From: Cellulomonas sp. S1-8
Lineage (GTDB): Bacteria > Actinomycetota > Actinomycetes > Actinomycetales > Cellulomonadaceae
Reading direction: 5' to 3'
Length of the DNA stretch: 64,000 nucleotides
Assembly: GCF_026184235.1 (NCBI RefSeq)
Contig: NZ_CP110806.1
Coordinates: 1,550,001 to 1,614,000, forward strand
The notes beneath the pieces were generated by a model. The model saw nothing but the letters and a program-made list of their open reading frames with translations. It had not been told where the DNA came from and made no database searches. Position numbers and translations under genes: made by a program. This document shows, piece by piece, positions 1-11,714 of the stretch. Position 1 is the stretch's first letter, and each line of letters begins with the position of its first letter.

Positions 1-1221
1 CGCCAGCACCAGGGTCGGTCCGAGCGCGAGACCCGCCGTCTCCCCGGCGGTCCACACGCCGGCCAGCACGCCCGCACGGTCCGCGCCGCGCTCGCGGGCG
101 TCCACCGCGGCGACGTCGGGGAGCATCGCCAGCGGGTAGAGCTGGAGGCCCGCGTACGCGACCCCCGCCAGCGCGACGGGCACGTAGACCCAGGCCCCCG
201 GGGCCGCGCGCGCAGGGATCAGCAGTGCGGCCGCGACCGCGAACAGCACGGACGCCGCGACCAGCGCGCGCTGCTTGCCGATCCGGTGCGCGAGCCGCGT
301 CGCCAGCGGCATGACGAGCAGGGCCGGGGCGACGAGCGCGACGAACAGGAACGTCACCGCGGACTGCGACCCGAGCGTGTACGTCGCGACGTACTGCGCG
401 GCCGCGAGCATGGCGCCCGTCGCCAGGGCCTGCAGGACGAACGTCGCGAGCAGCACCCGGAACGCCGGCACCTCGCGCAGCGCCGCGCGCCCCGCGCGCA
501 GCGCGTCGCCCCGCCGGGCAGGCCGGGGGGCGACGGGCGAGGCGCCGGGCTCCGGCGCGGGGACGGCGGTGCGTCGCGGCGCACCCCACCACGCGGCGAG
601 CATCCCGAGGCCGATGACGGCACCGCAGACGGCGCCCATGACGAGGTACCCGGAGCGGCCGCCGCCGGCCGCGTCCCGCAGCAGGGGGCCGCCGCCGCCG
701 AACGCCAGGATCGCCACCGCCAGCACCGCGATGCGTGGGCCCAGCAGGCGGGTGCGGGCCGCGGACGTCGGCGCGATCTCGGCAGGCAGCGCGATGTACG
801 GGACCTGGAAGAGGCTGAACGCCGACGCGGCGGCGACGAACGTCACCGTGACCCACGCCGCGGCGGCGGGACCGGTGAGCGCGGCCGGCGTCGCGAACAG
901 CGCCGCGAACAGCAGCGGCAGGCTCAGCGCCCCGACGAGCAGGTACCGGCGGCGCGAGCCGTGCCGGGCGGCCGACGCGTCCGAGCGTGCACCGATGAAC
1001 GGGTCGATGACGACGTCCCACAGCTTCGGCACCGTGACGACCAGGCTCGCGAGCCCGGCGGCCACGCCCAGGGTGTCCGTCAGGTAGTACGCCAGCACCA
1101 GGCCGGGCAGGGTGCCGAAGCCGCCCGTGCCGACCGAGCCGAGCGCGTACCCCGCGACGGCGCGGCGCGGCACGGCGCGCGGCGCCGCGGCGCCGACGTC
1201 AGGGTCCGGGCGGGCAGTCAT
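1..1221 (-). CDS. GPH/MelB-type MFS sugar transporter (C-terminus cut by window edge)
   Basis: Reading back from an ATG at 1221, the frame stays open to base 1 (407 codons, no stop), so the C-terminus lies outside the window. The protein begins MTARPDPDVGAAAPRA and continues as many hydrophobic helices. It has the MFS_2 (glycoside-pentoside-hexuronide:cation symporter) pattern, including LPGLVLAYYLTDTLG in the first helix region and WDVVIDPFIGARSD in the first cytoplasmic loop. The family imports glycosides with H+ or Na+ across the inner membrane; the substrate cannot be read from sequence. A CACGAT hexamer 7 nt before the ATG fits a leaderless mRNA. It is divergent from the 1454-7655 operon across 232 bp. 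Confidence 0.85.
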   Translation of the reverse strand, partial: MTARPDPDVGAAAPRAVPRRAVAGYALGSVGTGGFGTLPGLVLAYYLTDTLGVAAGLASLVVTVPKLWDVVIDPFIGARSDASAARHGSRRRYLLVGALSLPLLFAALFATPAALTGPAAAAWVTVTFVAAASAFSLFQVPYIALPAEIAPTSAARTRLLGPRIAVLAVAILAFGGGGPLLRDAAGGGRSGYLVMGAVCGAVIGLGMLAAWWGAPRRTAVPAPEPGASPVAPRPARRGDALRAGRAALREVPAFRVLLATFVLQALATGAMLAAAQYVATYTLGSQSAVTFLFVALVAPALLVMPLATRLAHRIGKQRALVAASVLFAVAAALLIPARAAPGAWVYVPVALAGVAYAGLQLYPLAMLPDVAAVDARERGADRAGVLAGVWTAGETAGLALGPTLVLA

Positions 1222-1453
1222 GCGGCGCATCGTGCCGCGTCCCCGGCCCGGCCGACGGGCGGCGCGCCGGGGGGCGGGGGCCACCCGTTCGCCAACTTTC
1301 ACCCGGTCGTGGTCACCGCGGGCGGCGCCCTGGCGGCCCTTTCGCGTCGATCGTCCCTTTCCGTCCGCGTGCGTGCGGCGCGGGATGAGGACGCGACCGC
1401 GTCGCCCCCGTAGCGTGGGTCACGGCGCTGCTCACGGGGGTGGGAGGCAAGCA

Positions 1454-2539
1454 GTGACGCAGAGACGGACACGTGTGCTCGTCGTCGAGGACGACGCGGA
1501 CACCGCAGGATTCGTACGGACGGTGCTGGAGCGACGCGGCGGCATGGACGTCGTCGTGGCAGGCGACGCCATGACGGCGCTCGCCGAGGTCGACCAGCAG
1601 GTGCCGGACGTGATCCTCACCGACATCCAGATGCCCGGCATGTCAGGGCTCGAGCTGCTCGGGGAGCTGCGGTCGCGGGCTCCGGGTGTGCCGGTCGCGG
1701 TCATGACGGCGTTCGCGTCGGTCGACTACGCGGTCGAGGCGCTGCGCCGTGACGCCGACGAGTTCCTCGTCAAGCCCGTCGCGGCCGCGACGCTGCTCGA
1801 CCGGGTGACCGCCCTGGCCGCCGTGGGTCAGGCACGGCGGGACGCGGTCGGGCCGCGCGACGTCGTGCTGGCCGTCGGCGCGCACCCGGACGACGTCGAG
1901 ATCGGCGTCGGCGCGACGCTCGCGTCGCACCGTGCAGCGGGTCACCAGGTCGTCATCCTCACGATGTCGGGCGGTGCGGTCGGCGGCGACAGCCAGACCC
2001 GCCGGCACGAGGCCCTCGCTGCCGCGGCCGTCATCGGCGCCCGGCTGTTCCTGCACGACTTCGAGGACACCCGCATGCAGGCGGCCGGCGGTCTCATCGC
2101 CGTCGTCGAGGAGGCCGTGAGCGACCTGAGCCCCACGGTCGTCTACACGCACTCCGCGCACGACCGGCACCAGGACCACCGCGCCGTGCACGAGGCGGTC
2201 ATGGTCGCGACACGCAAGGTGCCGTCGGTGGCGTGCTTCCAGAGCCCGTCGTGCACCCTCGACTTCCGGCCCACGAGGTTCGTCCCCGTCGACGGGTTCG
2301 TCGAGACGAAGCTCGAGATGCTCGCGGCCTTCACGTCGCAGTCGCACCGGGACTACATGGAGCCGGACGTCGTCCGCTCGACCGCGCGGTACTGGTCCCG
2401 GTTCGGCACGGGCGCCTACGCCGAGCCGCTCGAGACGGTGCGCGCAGCGGCGATGCTGTCCGGAGCGGGTGCGACGACCGGTGCGGTCGGCCTCGTCGCG
2501 CAGATGCCCGAGCCGCGGACGGGCGAGGCGCCGGCATGA
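1454..2539 (+). CDS. Response regulator receiver fused to PIG-L (LmbE) deacetylase
   Basis: Two domains in 361 residues. Residues about 5-125 are a CheY-like receiver with acidic pocket E12-D13-D14, phospho-acceptor D57 (in LTDIQMPG), T85 and K107 (LVKP). Residues about 136-340 are a PIG-L metal-dependent deacetylase with AHPDDVE at 143-149 and a second metal-site His cluster in SAHDRHQDH. PIG-L enzymes remove the N-acetyl group from GlcNAc-type sugars (MshB, PIG-L). There is no DNA-binding domain, so phosphorylation presumably controls the enzyme rather than transcription. The GTG at 1454 was chosen because GGAGG at 1443-1447 precedes it and the receiver starts at once; the same frame is open further upstream. 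The stop overlaps the next start (ATGA). The likely partner kinase is at 5892-7655. Confidence 0.88.
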   Translation: MTQRRTRVLVVEDDADTAGFVRTVLERRGGMDVVVAGDAMTALAEVDQQVPDVILTDIQMPGMSGLELLGELRSRAPGVPVAVMTAFASVDYAVEALRRDADEFLVKPVAAATLLDRVTALAAVGQARRDAVGPRDVVLAVGAHPDDVEIGVGATLASHRAAGHQVVILTMSGGAVGGDSQTRRHEALAAAAVIGARLFLHDFEDTRMQAAGGLIAVVEEAVSDLSPTVVYTHSAHDRHQDHRAVHEAVMVATRKVPSVACFQSPSCTLDFRPTRFVPVDGFVETKLEMLAAFTSQSHRDYMEPDVVRSTARYWSRFGTGAYAEPLETVRAAAMLSGAGATTGAVGLVAQMPEPRTGEAPA

Positions 2540-3504
2540 CGCGCGTGCTGGTGACCGGCGCGGGCGGGCCCGCCGGGGTCGCCGTCATCCGCTCGCTGCT
2601 GCGCCGCGGCGACGTCGACGTGGTGGCGGCCGACATGGACCGCTGGGCGAGCGGCCTGTACCTCGTCGCGGCGGAGCGCCGCCGGCTCGTGCCCGCGGGC
2701 CGCGCCGACGACTTCGTCGACGTCGTCCGGCAGATGTGCGCCGCCGACCACATCGACGTGCTCTTCCCGACCGTGGACGTCGAGCTGCCGCGGCTGGCCG
2801 CGGCACGCGACCTCCTCGCGGCCGCGGGGACGCTCCTGGCGTCGCCGTCGCTGCGGACCCTCGACACGTGCCTCGACAAGCTCGCCCTCGCCCACGCGTG
2901 CACGGGGGTCGTCCGGGTGCCGCGCACCGAGCTGTTCGGCACGCCGCAGGCCCTGTCGGGCTGGGACTTCCCGGTCATCGTCAAGCCGCGGCGCGGTGCA
3001 GGGTCGCGCGGTGTACGCACCATCGACTCAGCCCGGGAGCTGGACGCCGTGCACGACGACGACGACCTGCTGGTGCAGGAGATGCTGCCCGGCCAGGAGT
3101 ACTCGGTCGACGTCCTCGCGGACGCGACGGGACACGTGATCGCGGCGGTGCCGCGCGCACGGTTGCGCGTCGACTCGGGAGTCGCGGTCGCGGGCGTCAC
3201 GGTGCACGACGACGAGCTCGTCGCCACCGCGACGGCCGTGGCGCGAGCCGTCGGGCTGACGTCGGTCGCGAACGTCCAGCTCAAGCGCGACGCCGACGGC
3301 GTGCCCGGGCTCCTCGAGGTCAACCCGCGATTCCCGGGCGCGATGCCGCTGACGATCGCGGCGGGCGTCGACATGCCGTCCCTCGTGCTCGACGACGTCC
3401 TCGGCCGGGCCCTGCCGCGGCACCTCGACTTCGTCGAGCTGGCCAACGTGCGCTACCTGGAGGACGTGTTCCTGCCCGTCGCCGACGTGCTCCCCGAGCC
3501 GTGA
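2536..3504 (+). CDS. ATP-grasp ligase, CarB-like
   Basis: 322 residues. The N-terminus has a nucleotide-binding GAGGPAG loop (VLVTGAGGPAGVAVIRSL), followed by an ATP-grasp fold: FPVIVKPRRGAGSRG (ATP-binding Lys and Gly-rich loop), LLVQEMLPGQEYSVDVL, and the metal-binding LLEVNPRFPGAMP. ATP-grasp enzymes join a carboxylate, activated as acyl-phosphate, to an amine or similar nucleophile. This length and the CarB-like N-terminus match stand-alone ligases of secondary or glycan metabolism rather than carbamoyl-phosphate synthase. The ATG at 2536 overlaps the upstream stop and the end overlaps the next gene by 4 bases, so translation is coupled. Inference: it may acylate an amine exposed by the PIG-L domain encoded just upstream. 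Confidence 0.8.
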   Translation: MTRVLVTGAGGPAGVAVIRSLLRRGDVDVVAADMDRWASGLYLVAAERRRLVPAGRADDFVDVVRQMCAADHIDVLFPTVDVELPRLAAARDLLAAAGTLLASPSLRTLDTCLDKLALAHACTGVVRVPRTELFGTPQALSGWDFPVIVKPRRGAGSRGVRTIDSARELDAVHDDDDLLVQEMLPGQEYSVDVLADATGHVIAAVPRARLRVDSGVAVAGVTVHDDELVATATAVARAVGLTSVANVQLKRDADGVPGLLEVNPRFPGAMPLTIAAGVDMPSLVLDDVLGRALPRHLDFVELANVRYLEDVFLPVADVLPEP

Positions 3505-4235
3505 GCGGCGCGACCACCGACATGCCGCGGGTCGACGGCGACCACCACGTCCACTCGACGTTCTCGGACGACGCCGTCAGCACGCTCGCGGAGAACCTCG
3601 ACGCGGCGCGGCGCGCGGGTCTGCGCGAGGTCCGCATGGTCGACCACGTGCGCGTCTCGACCACGTACGTCCCCGAGATGCTCGCCGCCGTCCGGGCGCT
3701 GCCGCACGTGCCGGGGCTGCACGTCCTGACCGGGGTGGAGGCCAAGATCCTCGACGCGTCCGGCGCGATCGACGCACCGCCCCAGGTGCTCGCGGCGCTC
3801 GGCACCCCGGACGGGCCGGACCGCGTGCTGCTGGCCGACCACCAGGTGCCCGGGACGGACGGGCCGTGGAGCCCGGCGACCACGATGCGGCTCCTCACGC
3901 AGGGGCGCGTGACGTCGGCCGACGTCGTCGAGCTCGTCGTGACCGCGACGGTCAGGGCCGTCGGACGTGCCGGGCGGGCGCAGCTCGCCCACCCGTTCTC
4001 GATCCTGCCGAAGATCGGGCTCACCGAGGACGACGTGCCCGACGACCTGCTCGACGAGCTCGCCCGCGTGCTCGTCGCGACGGGCACCCCGGCCGAGGTC
4101 AACGAGAAGTGGCGCTGCCCCGGGCCGCGGATCACCGAGCGGTGGCGCGCGGCGGGCGTGACCCTCGTCGCGTCGACCGACGCGCACCGCGCGAGCGACG
4201 TCGGCGTGTACAGGTGGGTGGGGGCGGCGCCGTGA
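3501..4235 (+). CDS. PHP-domain metal-dependent hydrolase
   Basis: 244 residues with PHP signatures: DHHVHSTFSDDA at the N-terminus (metal-binding His/Asp), a MVDHVR motif, GVEAKI (metal Glu), LLADHQ, AHPFSIL and a C-terminal STDAH. The family includes histidinol-phosphate phosphatase and polymerase-associated phosphoesterases, and hydrolyses phosphate esters using two or three metal ions. The GTG at 3501 overlaps the upstream TGA (GTGA); an in-frame ATG at 3522 is an alternative start that would still keep the first metal motif. The end overlaps the glycosyltransferase gene by 4 bases. In this operon it would most simply remove a phosphate from a pathway intermediate; the substrate is unknown. 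Confidence 0.8.
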   Translation: MSGATTDMPRVDGDHHVHSTFSDDAVSTLAENLDAARRAGLREVRMVDHVRVSTTYVPEMLAAVRALPHVPGLHVLTGVEAKILDASGAIDAPPQVLAALGTPDGPDRVLLADHQVPGTDGPWSPATTMRLLTQGRVTSADVVELVVTATVRAVGRAGRAQLAHPFSILPKIGLTEDDVPDDLLDELARVLVATGTPAEVNEKWRCPGPRITERWRAAGVTLVASTDAHRASDVGVYRWVGAAP

Positions 4236-5719
4236 GCGACGGCACGTGGCACGCGCTGCTCGTCGCGGTGCTCGTGGCCCTCGTCGCGATCGGGTTGCTG
4301 CCCGCGGTCGGCGGCATCTACCAGTACCTGCTGGTGCCGGTGCACGGGTTCCGCAACCACCTGGACCGGGCCGCGCCGCGCCTGCCCCGCGTCGCCGTGA
4401 TCGTCCCCGCGTGGAACGAGGGCGCGGTGCTGGCCGCGTCGATCGAGCGGCTCATGCGTCTGCAGTACCCGCCGGAGCGGCTGCGGGTCTTCGTCGTCGA
4501 CGACGCCAGCACGGACGACACCCCCGACGTGGTGCGCGCCAAGTCGGCCGAGTACCCCGGCCGCATCGTCCTGCTGCGCCGCGAGCAGGGCGGCCAGGGC
4601 AAGGCGCACACCCTCAACCACGGGATCGCGCACCTGCTGACCGACGACTGGATGGAGGCGCTGCTCATCATGGACGCCGACGTCATCTACCGCCCGGACG
4701 CGCTGCGGCGCATGACCCGCCACCTCGCCGACGAGCGCGTGGGGGCCGTCACCGCGTACATCCGGGAGGGCAGCCGGCACCCGGGGGCCGTCGCGCGGTT
4801 CATCGGGTTCGAGTACGTGACCGCGCAGGCGTGCGCGCGCCGCGCACAGAACGTGATGGGCGCGATCGCGTGCCTCGCGGGCGGCGCGCAGCTGCACACC
4901 CGCGCCAACCTCGAGGCCGTGGGGGGGCGGATCGACACCTCGACGCTCGCGGAGGACACGTTCACGACGTTCCTCACCCAGCTCGACGGGCGCAAGGTCG
5001 TCTTCGACGGGCACGCCGTCGTGCTGGCCGAGGAGCCGGACTCGGTGCGCGCGCTGTGGAAGCAGCGGGTGCGGTGGGCGCGCGGGAACGTGCAGATCAC
5101 GCACCGGTTCCGGCACGTGTGGTTCCGGCCCTCGCGCGTGCAGCGGCTCGGGAGCGTGGACTTCGGCGTGGTGTGGTTCTCGGTGTTCGCGCTGCCGTTC
5201 ACGCTGATCGCGGCGTCCGTCGGGCTGATCGGGCTGTACTTCGCCTCGCCGGGGACGGCGGCCGCGATCTTCGGCGAGCTGTGGTGGTTCGGCATCGCCA
5301 CGTACCTGTTCATCACGGTGACGACCCTGCTGGTCGACCTGGAGACCGCGCGTCGCTCGTGGTTCGAGGGCCTGCTGTTCCCGGGGGTGGGTGCGCTCGC
5401 GCTCGTCGTCGCGTCGGCGGACCCGCAGCTGTGGGAGGTGCAGGTCCCCGAGCTGCTGGGCCTGCAGATGACGCCGACGGGCATCGCCGTCGGGACGCTG
5501 CTGCTCTACTCCTGGCCCGTGCTGTCGATGGTGCTGGCCCGGCTGGTCCACGACCTGGAGGGCCGGCCGGTGCTCGGTGTGCTGTCCAAGCCGCTGCTGT
5601 ACCTCGTGGGGTACGGGCCGCTGCTGTGCGCGATCACCCTGGCCGCGTACGTGCGCGAGTGGCGCGGGGCGGAGCAGACGTGGGACAAGACCGAGAAGAC
5701 GGGGACGGTGGCGGGATGA
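4232..5719 (+). CDS. Membrane GT2 processive-type glycosyltransferase
   Basis: 495 residues. One N-terminal membrane helix (about 8-30) is followed by a GT-A catalytic domain with VIVPAWNEG, FVVDDASTDDT, an IMDADV (DxD) motif, a LAEDT (acceptor-base) motif and QRVRWARG (QxxRW), then several C-terminal membrane helices. This set is typical of PgaC, hyaluronan synthase and cellulose synthase-like GT2 enzymes, which polymerise UDP-sugars and pass the chain through the membrane. Together with a PIG-L deacetylase this suggests an amino-sugar polymer or glycolipid, although QxxRW alone does not prove processivity. The GTG at 4232 and the stop at 5719 both overlap neighbours by 4 bases. Confidence 0.87.
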   Translation: MSDGTWHALLVAVLVALVAIGLLPAVGGIYQYLLVPVHGFRNHLDRAAPRLPRVAVIVPAWNEGAVLAASIERLMRLQYPPERLRVFVVDDASTDDTPDVVRAKSAEYPGRIVLLRREQGGQGKAHTLNHGIAHLLTDDWMEALLIMDADVIYRPDALRRMTRHLADERVGAVTAYIREGSRHPGAVARFIGFEYVTAQACARRAQNVMGAIACLAGGAQLHTRANLEAVGGRIDTSTLAEDTFTTFLTQLDGRKVVFDGHAVVLAEEPDSVRALWKQRVRWARGNVQITHRFRHVWFRPSRVQRLGSVDFGVVWFSVFALPFTLIAASVGLIGLYFASPGTAAAIFGELWWFGIATYLFITVTTLLVDLETARRSWFEGLLFPGVGALALVVASADPQLWEVQVPELLGLQMTPTGIAVGTLLLYSWPVLSMVLARLVHDLEGRPVLGVLSKPLLYLVGYGPLLCAITLAAYVREWRGAEQTWDKTEKTGTVAG

Positions 5720-5895
5720 GCACACCGGAGGTGGGGCCGGAGCACGGGGGGCGGTGGTGGGCGGCGCTCGACGACGACGCGCTGCAGGCCGAGGTGACGG
5801 CGAACCGCCGCGCCGAGCGCTGGGTCGCGGTGGCCGGGCTCGCGGGCGTCGTGCTGACCGCGCTCGTGCTGCTCGTCGTGGCGGCCGCCCGGTGA
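5716..5895 (+). CDS. 59-residue single-pass membrane protein
   Basis: The protein has a charged N-terminal half (residues 1-36, with WWAALDDDALQAEV and TANRRAERW) and one C-terminal helix, about 37-58, rich in Val, Leu and Ala. I recognise no family. It sits between the GT2 and kinase genes and overlaps both by 4 bases (ATGA, then GTGA), so it is almost certainly translated. Inferred roles are an accessory subunit of the synthase, like the small PgaD-type partners of PgaC, or a link between synthase and kinase. Its topology would leave the acidic N-terminus in the cytoplasm. Confidence 0.7.
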   Translation: MSTPEVGPEHGGRWWAALDDDALQAEVTANRRAERWVAVAGLAGVVLTALVLLVVAAAR

Positions 5896-7655
5896 GCACC
5901 AGGCAGGCCCTCCCACGCGACCCGTCGAGCCGGGGGACCCTGGGGCCCGTGGCGCGGTACCTCGGGATGGGCGCGTCGGTCGTCGAGCGGCAGCTGCCCT
6001 TCACCGTCCTGTTCGCCCTGGCGATGCTCGGCCTGCTGGTCAACGGGCTGGAGCCGACGTCGAGCGTCGCGGTCGTGCTCGCCGCCGTGCTGACGGTGGC
6101 GATCCTGGTGCTCGCGGCCGCCGTCCCGTGGCGCCGGTTCCCCCCGTTGGCCTCCGAGGTGCTCACGCTGCTGCAGTTCGTCGTGGTCGGTGCCCTGCGG
6201 TACGGCACGGGCGGCCCCCTGTCGCCCTACGCCGGCATGGTGCTCCTGCCGGCCCTCATGCTGGCCATCCGGGCCGGGTTGCCGGGGGCCTTCGCGGGCT
6301 CGGCCATCGCGGCCATCACCGTCCTCGTCGAGTTCTGGCTCGGGACCTCCGGCATGACGTCCGGCCCCGTGCTGATGCGCAGCCTGTTCGTCGCGGCGAT
6401 CGCGCTGATCATCGGCCTGTTCGTGCACGAGGCGACGACGCGGCTGCGGTCGCGCAACGACGCGCTCGCGGGCCTGCAGGCGGAGCAGGACGACCTGCTG
6501 CGCCACGCGCGCACGACGGCGGCGGAGCTCGAGCGCGCGGTGGCGATCCGGGCGGCCGCGTACGACCAGCTCGTCTCGGTCATCGACTCCGCGACGGAGC
6601 AGGCCATCATCGCCACGGACGCCAGGGGCCGGATCGAGGTGTTCAACGCGGGGGCGGAACGCCTCCTCGGCTACCCGCAGGGGGAGGTCGTGGGCCGTCG
6701 GCACCTGACGGACCTGCACCTGCGTGACGAGGTGCAGGCACGCACGGGCGAGGCGTCCTGGCGCGACATGCAGGACGCGCTCATCGCGGCCCTGGTCGCA
6801 CCGCGCCGCGGCGAGGCCGGGTCGCCGGCGGTGGACTGGACGTACGTGCGGAGCGACGGGTCCCACGTGACGGTGCACCCGGCGGTGACGCGCCGCACTG
6901 AGCCGGACGGGAGCGTCGCCGGGTACGTCGTGGTCGCGACCGACGTGACCGCGGAGCGGGAGGCCGCGCGGCTCAAGGACCAGTTCGTCGGGCTGGTGAG
7001 CCACGAGCTGCGCACACCGCTGACGTCGGTCCTCGGGTACGTCGAGCTGATGCTCGACGGCACGGAGGAGCTCACGCAGGACCAGCGGGAGTACCTCGGC
7101 ATCATCGACCGCAACGCACGGCGCCAGCTGCGGCTGGTGAGCGACCTGCTGCTGACGGCGCAGGTCGACGCGGGCACGTTCTCGATCGCTCCGCAGGACG
7201 TCGACGTCGCCACGGTGGCGCGGGCCTCGATCGAGTCGGCGGGCCCGGTCGCGTCGACGGCGGGTGTGACGCTCGCGGGGGACCTGCGCCCGGCGCCCGT
7301 GCGCGCGGACCCGGTGCGGCTGGGGCAGGCGATCGACAACCTGGTGGCGAACGCGGTGAAGTTCACGGGGCGCGACGGCGCCGTGCACCTCGCCGTCGCC
7401 CCGACCCGCGGCGGAGGGGCGACGGTCGTGGTGCGCGACACGGGCATCGGCATCCCCCCGGAGGAGCTGTCGCGGCTGATGGAGCGCTTCTACCGGGCGA
7501 GTACCGCGACGCAGCGCGCGATCCCCGGGGTGGGCCTGGGGCTGTCGATCACCAAGGCGGTCGTGGAGGCGCACGGGGGGACGGTCGAGGTGACGAGCAC
7601 CGTGGGGGAGGGCACGTCGTTCACCGTCACGCTGCCGGCGCACCCTCCCCGCTGA
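5892..7655 (+). CDS. PAS-domain membrane sensor histidine kinase
   Basis: 587 residues. The N-terminal 190 or so contain about six hydrophobic helices, then a short coiled coil (about 190-220), a PAS domain (about 228-360, with IIATDARGRIEVFN and GAERLLGY), a HisKA region with the phospho-acceptor in VSHELRTPLTSVLGY, and a HATPase_c domain (NLVANAVKF, DTGIGIP, FYRAS, VGLGLSI). The GTG at 5892 overlaps the upstream stop. The only receiver in the operon is on the PIG-L fusion at its first gene, so the two probably form one pathway. With no extended periplasmic domain, the signal is likely membrane-borne or sensed by PAS. Confidence 0.9.
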   Translation: MSTRQALPRDPSSRGTLGPVARYLGMGASVVERQLPFTVLFALAMLGLLVNGLEPTSSVAVVLAAVLTVAILVLAAAVPWRRFPPLASEVLTLLQFVVVGALRYGTGGPLSPYAGMVLLPALMLAIRAGLPGAFAGSAIAAITVLVEFWLGTSGMTSGPVLMRSLFVAAIALIIGLFVHEATTRLRSRNDALAGLQAEQDDLLRHARTTAAELERAVAIRAAAYDQLVSVIDSATEQAIIATDARGRIEVFNAGAERLLGYPQGEVVGRRHLTDLHLRDEVQARTGEASWRDMQDALIAALVAPRRGEAGSPAVDWTYVRSDGSHVTVHPAVTRRTEPDGSVAGYVVVATDVTAEREAARLKDQFVGLVSHELRTPLTSVLGYVELMLDGTEELTQDQREYLGIIDRNARRQLRLVSDLLLTAQVDAGTFSIAPQDVDVATVARASIESAGPVASTAGVTLAGDLRPAPVRADPVRLGQAIDNLVANAVKFTGRDGAVHLAVAPTRGGGATVVVRDTGIGIPPEELSRLMERFYRASTATQRAIPGVGLGLSITKAVVEAHGGTVEVTSTVGEGTSFTVTLPAHPPR

Positions 7656-7672
7656 GGCACGGCACGACGGGC

Positions 7673-7698
7673 CGGTCTCACCCGCACGGGTGACCGGT
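7673..7698 (+). terminator. Hairpin after the kinase gene
   Basis: The core TCACCCG-CA-CGGGTGA is extended by CCGG/CCGG outer pairs with a short bulge, 17 bp after the kinase stop. It has no U-run, as is usual in GC-rich actinobacteria. It abuts the first palindromic operator candidate of the GH43 promoter region. Confidence 0.4.
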
Positions 7699-7812
7699 GA
7701 AACGCTTCGACGATCCGGTGGGTCTTGTCCGAGGGGCGGAGGGAAGGGCAGCATGGCGCCGATCCCCACGGCTGACAGCGCTGTCATTCCTGGCGGGTTG
7801 TGAACGATCACA
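7698..7812 (+). promoter_or_regulatory. Three palindromic operator candidates upstream of the GH43 gene
   Basis: Three dyads with a central CG or GC lie in the 210-bp leader of the GH43-GH10 pair: TGAAACGCTTCGA (7698-7710, imperfect), TGACAGCGCTGTCA (7773-7786, a perfect 14-bp palindrome) and TGTGAACGATCACA (7799-7812, a near-perfect palindrome). This form fits LacI-family sugar repressors, which commonly control hemicellulase genes in actinobacteria. The last motif closely matches a perfect GTGAACGTTCAC at 50510-50521 beside the pectate lyase gene. The regulator is not in this window. Confidence 0.6.
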
Positions 7813-7865
7813 GGCGCCCCTCGTGGCGCGTTCCGGCACGCTCGTCCCCGTCCTGAGGAGCACCG

Positions 7866-11595
<3,730 letters not shown>

Positions 11596-11641
11596 CGGCG
11601 GCTCGGCCGCGTCGATGAGCTGCTGACGGGTCGTGATCGCA

Positions 11642-11676
11642 CCGGCTGCCTCCGCACCTCGTGCGGGGGCAGCCGG
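11642..11676 (+). terminator. Terminator of the GH43-GH10 operon
   Basis: A 15-bp stem (CCGGCTGCCTCCGCA pairing with TGCGGGGGCAGCCGG, one wobble) and a 5-nt CCTCG loop, 47 bp after the xylanase stop. Confidence 0.7.
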
Positions 11677-11714
11677 GCGTGGGCGTGTCGGACGGAGCGG
11701 CTAGCGTGCGGTCC

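Noticed and set aside
3320..6208. A 962-codon open frame on the minus strand
   Set aside because: It is antisense to the PHP, GT2 and kinase genes with no conserved motifs; it arises from third-position GC bias.
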